A stretch of DNA of 64,000 nucleotides from Aquimarina sp042434915 (GTDB lineage Bacteria > Bacteroidota > Bacteroidia > Flavobacteriales > Flavobacteriaceae): assembly GCF_042434915.1 (NCBI RefSeq), contig NZ_CP170198.1, forward strand, positions 2,604,001-2,668,000. Reading direction: 5' to 3'. The first letter of the stretch is position 1; each line of letters opens with the position of its first letter. The notes beneath the pieces were generated by a model. It had not been told where the DNA came from. It made no database searches and was given only the letters and a program-made list of their open reading frames with translations. The position numbers and the translations under genes were made by a program. Positions 45,822 to 54,118 of the stretch are shown here, in pieces.

Positions 45822-46472
45822 GTGAATTTTATACCTTCAAAAACTCCCGCGTTAATTCAGCGAATTTTTCCTAAGTATTATTTATTTAATAAGGGAACCG
45901 AGGGACGTAAAGAAATCTTTTTGACATTTGATGATGGTCCAATTCCAGAGATTACAGAATTTGTTCTAGACCAACTAGAAAGATATGCAGCAAAAGCAAC
46001 ATTTTTCTGTATTGGTGACAATATTAAAAAGAATCCCGCTATTTTTAAAAAGATAATTACCGCTGGTCATGCTGTAGGCAATCATACGATGAACCATATG
46101 AAAGCATGGCAAAACAACAACGATTCCTATATAAAAAATATTTTAGACTGTGCCGACATTATATCCAAACATAGTGATGTAGAACATACATCGCTACTAT
46201 TTAGACCTCCATATGGTCAAATTAGCTATACAAAATTTAAAAAACTTCAGGCTATAGGATATAAGATAATCTTGTGGGATGTACTTTCCAAAGATTATGA
46301 TACTAGGCTAACTCCCCAGCAATGCGTAAATAACGTTATTACCAACATATGCAATGGAAGTATCATCGTATTGCATGATAGCAAAAAAGCATTCCCTAAT
46401 TTACAATATACCTTACCAAAAGTACTTGATGTACTTAGTGCGGAAGGGTACTCCTTTAAAGCTTTAACCTAA
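45822..46472 (+). CDS. Polysaccharide deacetylase (NodB domain)
   Basis: A 216-residue carbohydrate esterase family 4 protein. Motif 1 is TFDDGP (residues 35-40), with Asp37 and Asp38; motif 2 is NHTMNH, giving metal ligands His88 and His92; motif 3 is FRPPYG; the late motif is IIVLHDS. It removes N- or O-acetyl groups from a glycan such as peptidoglycan. No signal peptide is visible. The start is GTG at 45822, 15 bases after the previous terminator stem, with no ATG in frame upstream. It converges on the thioredoxin-like gene. Confidence 0.93.
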   Translation: MNFIPSKTPALIQRIFPKYYLFNKGTEGRKEIFLTFDDGPIPEITEFVLDQLERYAAKATFFCIGDNIKKNPAIFKKIITAGHAVGNHTMNHMKAWQNNNDSYIKNILDCADIISKHSDVEHTSLLFRPPYGQISYTKFKKLQAIGYKIILWDVLSKDYDTRLTPQQCVNNVITNICNGSIIVLHDSKKAFPNLQYTLPKVLDVLSAEGYSFKALT

Positions 46473-46479
46473 TAAAAGC

Positions 46480-46776
46480 TTATAAATATTCTTTCATAAG
46501 GCTTATCAAAGTATTCGCATCTTGTTCTCCGCTTTGCCTCCATACCATTTCGCCTCCTTTGTAAATCATCAGAGTAGGCAATCCTTTTACTCTTAGTGCA
46601 GTCGCCAGCTCTTCATTCTTATCAACATCAATCTTAATTACTTTACCTTTATCGCCTAATGCCGCAGCTACATCACGTAGCACGGGATGCATTGCAGTTG
46701 ATGGTTCATTCCATTCTGTATAAAAATCCAATAACACAGGGATTTGCATACTAATTAAATCTCCGAACTTTGACAT
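46480..46776 (-). CDS. Thioredoxin-fold protein without the active-site cysteines
   Basis: A protein of 98 residues from MSKFGDLISMQIP (46776); an ATG at 46809 would add 11 residues. It has the thioredoxin fold, with VLLDFYTEW before the active site and the conserved cis-proline region GLPTLMIYKGGEMV. Where thioredoxin has WCGPCK, this protein has WNEPST: both cysteines are changed (codons AAT and TCA). No cysteine remains in the protein. It therefore cannot exchange disulfides and may act as a chaperone-like or binding domain. It lies 42 bases after the metallophosphoesterase gene, probably in one operon. Confidence 0.88.
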   Translation of the reverse strand: MSKFGDLISMQIPVLLDFYTEWNEPSTAMHPVLRDVAAALGDKGKVIKIDVDKNEELATALRVKGLPTLMIYKGGEMVWRQSGEQDANTLISLMKEYL

Positions 46777-46851
46777 CTTCAAAAACTTTGTGTTTAATAC
46801 TTGATCCATTTGATCACTACACTAGTGTAAATATACTATTTTCTTAATAAT

Positions 46852-48090
46852 CTAGACAGGCTCTGCCCCTTTACGCAATTCAATAACAGTAATTTCTGGC
46901 CATATACCAACTCTACCTGGAAAAGCGTGATATCCAAAACCACGATTCACATTAAGATAACGTCCCATTTCCGAATATATTCCTGCCCATTGTTTATAAA
47001 CATATTGAACAGGACTCCATTTGATCCATCCAGGTATTTCAATACCAAATTGAAATCCGTGTGTATGTCCACTCAAAGTAAGGTGGTAATGTTCTTTGTG
47101 ATTTTTTACTTCGTACTCCCAGTGCGATGGATCATGGCTCATTAAAATCTTAAAATCATCGCTTTGAACAGCTCTAGAAGCCAAATCAAGATCTCCAGCT
47201 TTTTTAAAGTTATGTCCCCAGTTCTCAACACCTACTAGCGCGATACGACTATCCTCTTTTTCAATAAACACACTATCGTTGAGTAATAAATGAAAATCAA
47301 TTTTTTTATGAACGTTTTTTATTTCCTCAAAATTAGCTCGCTTATCTGCTTCATTTTCCCAAGTAACATACTCTCCATAATCATGATTTCCTAAAACAGA
47401 ATATTTACCATAAGCAGGCATTTTCAATTTTTTAAAGGTAGGAATCCAAGCATCCATCTCGGCAGCCACTGTATTTACTATATCGCCCGTAAACAGTAAT
47501 AAATCTGTCTCTTGCGCATTGATTAAATCAACTGCATATTCAATTTTTTCTGCTGCATCAAAACTTCCTGAATGAATATCAGAAATTTGTGTCAATTTAA
47601 AACCATCAAAATCTTTTGGCAAGTCTTCAAAAAACAGCGTATGTTTAATTACTTGAAAATTATATTTCCCCTTCCAAATACCATGAAGCAAACCTGCAAA
47701 AGGAATAGCTGCAATTCCCAAAGCTAGCTGACTCACAAACTTACGGCGATCTGGTAAGTATTGTGTTGCATGGCCTTCAAAAAAAGTATTAGTGAGATAT
47801 GTATATCCCGCAACACATGCGCGTATAATATCTTCTCCAAACATAAAAAGTACCAAAATAAGTTTGGGTACTAATAGCAATAATAGAAAACCACTAGCTC
47901 GCAATGTATATTTAGTGGGACCTATACTACGATCATAATTCGCAAAAATATAAATAGCATATGCGACAATAACTACAGATACAAGTAGGTAAATAATCTG
48001 TATCCAATGATTTTTGGTTATCGTTTTGATCGCTTGATATGCATAAGTCTCGATAAGTAAGTATAAGCTGATAAGAATAAGCCAACGCAT
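46852..48090 (-). CDS. Membrane-bound metallophosphoesterase (calcineurin-like)
   Basis: A 412-residue protein. Four helices fill about residues 1-160. The phosphoesterase domain follows with all metal motifs: DIHSGSF, GDIVN, GNHDYG, SHDPSHW and SGHTHGFQFG. It looks like the YkuE/YaeI type with an N-terminal membrane part; related enzymes cleave UDP-diacylglucosamine or other phosphoesters, but the substrate here is unknown. It precedes the thioredoxin-like gene and is divergent from the ncRNA/polA side. Confidence 0.92.
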   Translation of the reverse strand: MRWLILISLYLLIETYAYQAIKTITKNHWIQIIYLLVSVVIVAYAIYIFANYDRSIGPTKYTLRASGFLLLLLVPKLILVLFMFGEDIIRACVAGYTYLTNTFFEGHATQYLPDRRKFVSQLALGIAAIPFAGLLHGIWKGKYNFQVIKHTLFFEDLPKDFDGFKLTQISDIHSGSFDAAEKIEYAVDLINAQETDLLLFTGDIVNTVAAEMDAWIPTFKKLKMPAYGKYSVLGNHDYGEYVTWENEADKRANFEEIKNVHKKIDFHLLLNDSVFIEKEDSRIALVGVENWGHNFKKAGDLDLASRAVQSDDFKILMSHDPSHWEYEVKNHKEHYHLTLSGHTHGFQFGIEIPGWIKWSPVQYVYKQWAGIYSEMGRYLNVNRGFGYHAFPGRVGIWPEITVIELRKGAEPV

Positions 48091-48267
48091 AAGGTATATT
48101 TCGATTTAGGGAAACAAAACTATCTCTACAAATTCAATTAGCTTCATAATTAAGGCAATATTAACGTGTTCTACTAAAAAATTCAGAAAAAAGTAGAATA
48201 TATTATAAATATATATAAGAATCTCAAAAAAATAATTGCATAACACTACAATTAATTTGTACCTTCG

Positions 48268-48387
48268 TTTGATACTGTTTTAAGATAGACATCAAGACTA
48301 TTAAGTTTTTTAAAGTAATTGATAACATCGTTATCAATTTTATTTTGGGGCGAAATGCCGTCATTTTTGACGGCATTTCTTTTTATT
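48268..48387 (+). ncRNA. Candidate small RNA upstream of polA
   Basis: In the 368-base gap before polA there is a possible promoter (TTG 48236-48238, 21 bases, TACCTTCG 48260-48267, one mismatch to the -7 box). A perfect 10-base hairpin follows (AATTGATAAC/GTTATCAATT, 48317-48339), then a strong intrinsic terminator: GAAATGCCGTC (48352-48362) with GACGGCATTTC (48369-48379) and TTTTT. The terminator works only on the plus strand, and no plus-strand gene ends here. So a short RNA of about 110 bases is likely. The rest of the gap holds nothing I can support. Confidence 0.5.
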
Positions 48388-48458
48388 TATACCCTAGAGA
48401 ACCCGTTTTAATTTTTGTTATTTTTATATTGCATCTTTAAAATTAAGCTAACACTATC

Positions 48459-51287
48459 ATGTCACAAAAACGCCTTTTTCTTTTGGATGCTTACGCCTTA
48501 ATCTTTCGTGGGTATTACGCTTTAATAAAAAACCCCCGTATCAATTCAAAAGGGCAAGACACCTCGGCTGTTATGGGGTTTGTAAACTCTCTTTTTGATG
48601 TTATTAAAAGAGAACAACCAGACCACCTTGCCGTAGCATTTGACAAAGATGGCAGCAAGGATCGCGTAGAGCTATTTGCAGACTACAAGGCAAATCGAGA
48701 TGAAACCCCAGAGGCTATTCGTATTGCCGTACCAATTATCCAAGAAATTTTAAAAGCCATGCATATTCCTATTATCGAGCGTGCAGGGATAGAAGCCGAT
48801 GATTTGATAGGTACCATTGCAAAACAAGCAGAAAAAGAAGGTTACAAAACCTACATGGTTACACCCGACAAAGATTATGCACAATTAGTCTCAGAAAATA
48901 TTTTTATGTATCGCCCAGCACGTATGGGTAACGGAATAGAAATATGGGGCATACCAGAAGTTCAAAAAAAGTTTGAGGTAGAGCGACCCGATCAAGTGAT
49001 TGATTATTTAGGGATGATGGGTGATGCTGTTGATAACATACCCGGATTACCAGGAGTAGGTGATAAAACAGCCAAAAAGTTTATTGCACAGTTTGGTTCT
49101 ATGGAAAATTTACTGGCCAACACCGATCAATTAAAAGGTAAAATGAAAGAAAAAGTCGAAGCTAATGCAGCGCTAGGACTTCTATCTAAAAAACTTGCTA
49201 CTATAATCATAGACTGTGACGTAACCTTTAACGAACATGACTACGAACTCTCAGAGCCAGATACAGACAAAGTCCAAGAGATTTTTGAAGAACTAGAATT
49301 TAAAAGGCTCACCGATCAATTTATTAAAATATTTTCTGGTGAAGCAAGTACGTCAACACAAGTTAGCGGCACCGCAACAGCAAAAAAACAAGCTAAAGAA
49401 GCGGGAGCAGGCCAGTTTTCACTGTTTGGAGACTCGGGAGCAGCAACCACGTTGATCGAATCCTTTTCTAGTCGTAAAACCATAGAAAACACACCCCATT
49501 TCTATCAAAGCATTGCGCCAGGGATGGCGACAACAATCTTTGTCAAGACACTTTTAAAGCAAACTCAAGTTTGTTTTGATACAGAAACTACTGGGTTGGA
49601 TCCTCTTACCGCTCAATTAGTAGGTATCGCTTTTTCTTGGGAAACTGGTAAAGGTTTCTATATTCCGTTTCCAGAAGATCAAGAAGAAGCTCAAAAAGTA
49701 ATTGAAATATTACGACCCTTTTTTGAATCAGAAGATATTTTAAAAATTGGTCAAAATCTAAAATATGATATCAAAGTATTACATAAATACAATATTAAGG
49801 TAAAAGGAAAGCTTTTTGATACCATGCTTGCTCATTACCTCATCAACCCAGATATGCGTCATAATATGGACGTGTTATCTGAAGCATACCTAAATTACAC
49901 TCCTGTATCTATTACCGAGCTCATTGGTAAAAAAGGAAAGAACCAACGCTCTTTCAGAACCGTACCGATCGACAAACAAACTGAGTATGCAGTAGAGGAT
50001 GCCGATATCACCTTTCAACTTAAAGAACACTTTGCTCCCGAACTAGAAGAAGCCAAAACACTAGCATTATTTAACGATATCGAAATTCCATTACTACAAG
50101 TCCTTGCCGCGATGGAAATTGAAGGTATTAACCTTGACGAAACCTTTTTAAACAGTCTTTCTCAAGAATTAGATAATGACATAAAAACTCTTGAAGAAAA
50201 TATATACAAAGAAGCAGGAGAAGCCTTTAATATAGCATCACCTAAACAACTAGGAGTTATCTTATTTGAGAAATTGAAACTCGTAGAGAAACCTAAAAAA
50301 ACTAAAACAGGACAGTACTCAACCGCAGAGGATGTATTATCCTATCTCGCCAAGGATCACCAAATCATTCAGAATATTTTGGAGTATCGCGGTCTAAGCA
50401 AATTGAAAAGTACGTATGTAGACGCATTACCCACACAAGTAGATCCAACAACCAAACATGTACATACAGATTATATGCAAACTGTGGCCGCTACAGGTCG
50501 TTTAAGTTCGAATAACCCTAATCTACAAAACATTCCTATTCGTACAGAACGAGGGAGACAAGTACGTAAAGCCTTCATTCCTCGTAGTGAAGAGTATACA
50601 CTACTCGCAGCAGATTACTCGCAAATCGAACTACGCATCATCGCAGCACTAAGTGAAGAAACTACTATGATCGAAGCCTTTAAAAATGGAGAAGATATCC
50701 ACGCCTCTACCGCTGCAAAAGTATTTAATGTACCACTAGAAGAAGTGACTAGAGAGCAGCGAAGTAATGCTAAAACTGTGAATTTTGGGATTATCTATGG
50801 TGTTTCAGCTTTTGGTCTTAGCAATCAAACTGATTTATCTCGTGGCGAAGCCAAAGAATTAATCGACACCTATTATAAAACCTATCCAAAGCTACGTAAT
50901 TACATGAGTGAGCTTGTTGACTTTGCTAGAGAACATGGCTATGTTCAAACCGTACTTGGCAGACGTCGTTATCTAAAAGACATAAACTCTAGAAATGCAG
51001 TAGTTCGTGGTGCAGCAGAGCGTAATGCTGTTAATGCACCTATACAAGGTAGTGCAGCCGATATCATCAAAATTGCCATGATTAATATTTATAACAAATT
51101 GACCCAAGGTAACTACAAAACAAAAATGCTCTTGCAGGTACATGATGAATTGGTTTTTGATGTATACAAACCAGAGCTAGCAGAAATACAAACCCTCATC
51201 AAAACAGAGATGGAAAACGCCTATACCCTATCCGTACCCTTAGATGTTGATCTAGGATTAGGCGACAATTGGTTGGAGGCACATTAG
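48459..51287 (+). CDS. polA: DNA polymerase I
   Basis: A 942-residue three-domain enzyme for repair and lagging-strand maturation. The 5'-3' exonuclease domain (about 1-290) keeps AFDKDGSKDR, IEADDLIGTI, PDKDY and GMMGDAVDNIPGLPGVGDKTA. The 3'-5' proofreading domain is active-looking, with CFDTETTGLDPL at about residue 372. Polymerase motifs are DYSQIELR (A), RSNAKTVNFGIIYG (B) and LLQVHDELVFDV (C). A linker at residues 319-323 reads QFSLF, which resembles a sliding-clamp binding motif. It is a single gene behind a likely small RNA. Confidence 0.98.
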   Translation: MSQKRLFLLDAYALIFRGYYALIKNPRINSKGQDTSAVMGFVNSLFDVIKREQPDHLAVAFDKDGSKDRVELFADYKANRDETPEAIRIAVPIIQEILKAMHIPIIERAGIEADDLIGTIAKQAEKEGYKTYMVTPDKDYAQLVSENIFMYRPARMGNGIEIWGIPEVQKKFEVERPDQVIDYLGMMGDAVDNIPGLPGVGDKTAKKFIAQFGSMENLLANTDQLKGKMKEKVEANAALGLLSKKLATIIIDCDVTFNEHDYELSEPDTDKVQEIFEELEFKRLTDQFIKIFSGEASTSTQVSGTATAKKQAKEAGAGQFSLFGDSGAATTLIESFSSRKTIENTPHFYQSIAPGMATTIFVKTLLKQTQVCFDTETTGLDPLTAQLVGIAFSWETGKGFYIPFPEDQEEAQKVIEILRPFFESEDILKIGQNLKYDIKVLHKYNIKVKGKLFDTMLAHYLINPDMRHNMDVLSEAYLNYTPVSITELIGKKGKNQRSFRTVPIDKQTEYAVEDADITFQLKEHFAPELEEAKTLALFNDIEIPLLQVLAAMEIEGINLDETFLNSLSQELDNDIKTLEENIYKEAGEAFNIASPKQLGVILFEKLKLVEKPKKTKTGQYSTAEDVLSYLAKDHQIIQNILEYRGLSKLKSTYVDALPTQVDPTTKHVHTDYMQTVAATGRLSSNNPNLQNIPIRTERGRQVRKAFIPRSEEYTLLAADYSQIELRIIAALSEETTMIEAFKNGEDIHASTAAKVFNVPLEEVTREQRSNAKTVNFGIIYGVSAFGLSNQTDLSRGEAKELIDTYYKTYPKLRNYMSELVDFAREHGYVQTVLGRRRYLKDINSRNAVVRGAAERNAVNAPIQGSAADIIKIAMINIYNKLTQGNYKTKMLLQVHDELVFDVYKPELAEIQTLIKTEMENAYTLSVPLDVDLGLGDNWLEAH

Positions 51288-52073
51288 GAATACCTAGTAA
51301 ATAATTAATTAGAGCTATATCTTCTCCTATTCGTAAGCCTAGCCCTTCTTGTAAATAAACTTGAAAGACTATATAATGTGTTATGCAATTTAGTATGAAA
51401 TTTGATTTGCTATAGTTAGTATTTCAACATACTCCAAGTTACCATTTAAAAATATCTTTTAAATAAAAGCGCAATCCTAGGATATTGCAAATTCGGGAAT
51501 GCAACTTTTTATACATAAAAAACTGTAAATCATCAGGGGAAAAACCCCCTGTATTATTTTCTTTTATAAAAAAAAACCATTTTTTTTACAGTAGTAAATG
51601 ACCACTGCAACTCTACGAGAAAGCATCATATTCTACTGGTAAATCCCCTACTAAATCTATACCTAACAAAAAATTGAAGAATATAGTGTAATGAATACCA
51701 CATACACTCAAAACCAATATATTAGTCACAAACGCACCATACAAATTTTGTTACAAAACAAGATTTAAATATCTTCATACCCGCTTAAAACCAACATTTT
51801 ATACAAAGATGAAAACGTTATCTTCTATACAAAACAGTAATCAAACAAAAAAACGCATTACTCATATACAATACTATATAATACATATACAGTAATATTT
51901 ACTCTATATACAATAACATATACTCGTTGAGTACTACTGCTTACTCGCTCATAAAAAATCAAAGACTCACGTGTAATAACCCATGCCTGAAGCAAAAAAA
52001 TGAATCCCCCACCATAAATCATGGATAACTCACAACTCAACAAAGAAGAAACCAATTTAATACAATCAATACT
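51288..52073. other. 786-base AT-rich gap without a recognisable gene
   Basis: No coding frame here has family-like composition. Visible features: a hairpin CAGGGG/CCCCTG (51534-51539 and 51546-51551) flanked by A/T runs, a palindrome TCCTAGGA near 51475-51482, and a simple stretch of TATACA/ATATAC-type repeats at about 51861-51930. No terminator can be assigned to polA. It is the longest gene-free stretch in the window. Confidence 0.7.
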
Positions 52074-52724
52074 ATGTCAAAAAAGAATCACTCACAAGCC
52101 GCACTCTTAGCACAATATCGTGTAGCGCTAGACAACGCAAAAAACCAACCAGAAATCGCCACAGAAATGGCAGAACTCGGTTTTGATATTGATACACTCA
52201 ATGCAGGAGATCAATTACTTGCTCAGACCAGAGCCGCATACGATTTTAAACAATTAGAAGATGATGAGACAGTAGCAGCTTCAACAAACTTTAAGGAAGC
52301 AAAAAAACAACTAGAAACCTATTACCGCAGACACCGTAAAAAAGCAAGAGTGATCTACAAAAATAACCCTACAATACTAAAACAACTAGGAATTTACAAT
52401 ACCGTACCCTATAACTATGCCGGCTGGTTAGAAACAATACGCAAATTTTACACCACTAATGACTCCGCAATACTAAAACCTTTAGAGCGCCTTAAAATTA
52501 CTGCAGAAGATATGATAACAGGCCTTAATTATATCAAGATAGTAGAACAAGCTCGCTCAGAATTTTTAAAAGAAACTGGAGAGTCAGAAGACGCTACCAA
52601 ACAAAAAGAGAAAGCCTTTGCAACACTAGAAAACTGGATGCAAGAATTTTATGCCGTAGCAGCAATTGCATTAGAAGATCACCCACAACTAATGGAAGCT
52701 ATCGGCCGTAAACGTAAAAGTTAA
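52074..52724 (+). CDS. Unknown helical cytoplasmic protein
   Basis: A 216-residue protein, rich in Ala, Glu, Lys and Gln, with no signal peptide, membrane helix or cysteine. It reads as a bundle of long helices (ALLAQYRVALDNAKNQPEIATEMAELGF, ETYYRRHRKKARVIYKNNP, TKQKEKAFATLENWMQEFYAVAAIALED). Tyrosine and basic residues cluster at about 84-95. I do not know the family; the even composition and a clear terminator after it argue that it is a real gene. Its upstream neighbour is the gene-poor gap. Confidence 0.75.
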   Translation: MSKKNHSQAALLAQYRVALDNAKNQPEIATEMAELGFDIDTLNAGDQLLAQTRAAYDFKQLEDDETVAASTNFKEAKKQLETYYRRHRKKARVIYKNNPTILKQLGIYNTVPYNYAGWLETIRKFYTTNDSAILKPLERLKITAEDMITGLNYIKIVEQARSEFLKETGESEDATKQKEKAFATLENWMQEFYAVAAIALEDHPQLMEAIGRKRKS

Positions 52725-52738
52725 CAACAAACCATCCG

Positions 52739-52790
52739 AACCACTAGATCCCAAACCCAGATATCAAATTAGGATCTAGTGGTTTTTTTC
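52739..52790 (+). terminator. Terminator of the unknown helical gene
   Basis: A 13-base stem, AACCACTAGATCC (52739-52751) with GGATCTAGTGGTT (52772-52784), a 20-base loop and a T run to 52789. It overlaps the 3' end of the convergent serine hydrolase gene. Confidence 0.8.
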
Positions 52791-53974
52791 ATCTCCATAT
52801 AAAAATCATAGTAATTCAAAAATGTTGGTATAACAGGACCATTAAACGAATTAGGGCCATTAAAAAGCACACACATCGCAATTTTGTTTGTAAGGTCGAC
52901 AACTAGTTGTCCTTTGTACTCGTTCACATTACCTCCATGATATACAATCGTCCTGCCCTTATAATGTAAAACCCGCCAACCTTTAGCATAAAAAGAATCA
53001 CTAACTCCTTGCCATAAATTAACATAGGTATCATCCTCACTAGTACAAATTACGGGATTGAATATTTCAGTCAAACTTTCTTTACTAATAATATCAGGTC
53101 GGTTACCCAATAAAATTTTGAGATACTCCCCCATATCGGTGATCGATGCGTTGATCCCACCAGCGGCAGCAACGTTATAATAATTTTTATGCAAGTTAGT
53201 CTTGTAGTACGTATTCGAATAATGATTATAGCGATGCGGCAAGGCTACATTTTCTCCATTTTTTATAGAATTATAATCACTAGATGCATTCTCCATTCCC
53301 GAAGCTTTAAAAATACGCTCCTTCAATAAGGTCCCAAACGATGTTTCAGTTGCTTCTTCCATCACCTTTTCTACTACAGAGAACATCGCATTTTGGTACG
53401 CATAAGCCGTTCCCTCTTTGGCAACCACACCATTTTTTTTAAAACTCGCAATAATGTTAGGTAACGACATTCCTCGATGAATTAACTTCGTATTGGTATA
53501 TTTATATAGACCCGTAGTATGTGATAACACATGATTCACTGTCAGGCGTTTTGCTTGAGCTTTATCCCGCAGTGCAAACTCAGGAACAGCTTTTTTAATT
53601 TTAGCATTCCATTTCAATTCTTTACGATCTACCAAATTTCCCGCCAGAACCGAGGTAACCCCTTTAGACAAACTAGCTATCCTAAAAACAGTATTTACAT
53701 CTACAGAATCTTGAGTTCCAATCTCCTTGACTCCAAAACCTTTTTTATATACAACCGTAGAGTCTTTGACAATAACAACAGCAGCTCCAGGACACTCTGA
53801 TATATTAAAGTTTGTAGTAAAAAAATTATCGTAATGCTCTAAAAAGAAGTCTAAGGACTGTTTGTCCAGAATAACTGTTTCAGCAACTGGTTTTACATCA
53901 AGTTTAGGAAGTTCTTCTTTTGAGGTACATCCCAATAACAAAAACACCATCCCTAAGGTTGTTAAAAGCTTCAT
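52769..53974 (-). CDS. Serine hydrolase lipoprotein (class C beta-lactamase family)
   Basis: A 401-residue lipoprotein: a signal with lipobox LLLGC and lipidated Cys16, then a beta-lactamase/transpeptidase-like domain. The catalytic SxxK is SLSK (Ser101, Lys104), the YxN-type motif is YQN in AYAYQNAMF, and the third motif is the HGG of IVYHGGNVNEYKG. Proteins of this group are peptidases or esterases more often than true beta-lactamases, so antibiotic resistance should not be assumed. It stands alone, convergent with the unknown helical gene. Confidence 0.93.
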   Translation of the reverse strand: MKLLTTLGMVFLLLGCTSKEELPKLDVKPVAETVILDKQSLDFFLEHYDNFFTTNFNISECPGAAVVIVKDSTVVYKKGFGVKEIGTQDSVDVNTVFRIASLSKGVTSVLAGNLVDRKELKWNAKIKKAVPEFALRDKAQAKRLTVNHVLSHTTGLYKYTNTKLIHRGMSLPNIIASFKKNGVVAKEGTAYAYQNAMFSVVEKVMEEATETSFGTLLKERIFKASGMENASSDYNSIKNGENVALPHRYNHYSNTYYKTNLHKNYYNVAAAGGINASITDMGEYLKILLGNRPDIISKESLTEIFNPVICTSEDDTYVNLWQGVSDSFYAKGWRVLHYKGRTIVYHGGNVNEYKGQLVVDLTNKIAMCVLFNGPNSFNGPVIPTFLNYYDFYMEMKKTTRS

Positions 53975-54118
53975 AGCAAGTAAATAAAATATTCTTGCAA
54001 AATACAGCTAATAAAATAGTTTTAAAAAAATCTTTACCTTCTCTTTTTAAATAAACGCCATCTAGTATTTAGAACTAAAATCATAGCATTTTACAATAAA
54101 TTATTTTCAGAATGAACA

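Noticed and set aside
51858..52055. 65-residue minus-strand frame in the gap after polA
   Set aside because: Made of simple TATAC-like repeats read as Val/Tyr/Ile; no domain, no terminator or promoter of its own.
52769..53974. Serine hydrolase as a resistance beta-lactamase
   Set aside because: Lipoprotein with SxxK and YxN motifs fits the broad class C-like hydrolase group, and nothing points to drug resistance.
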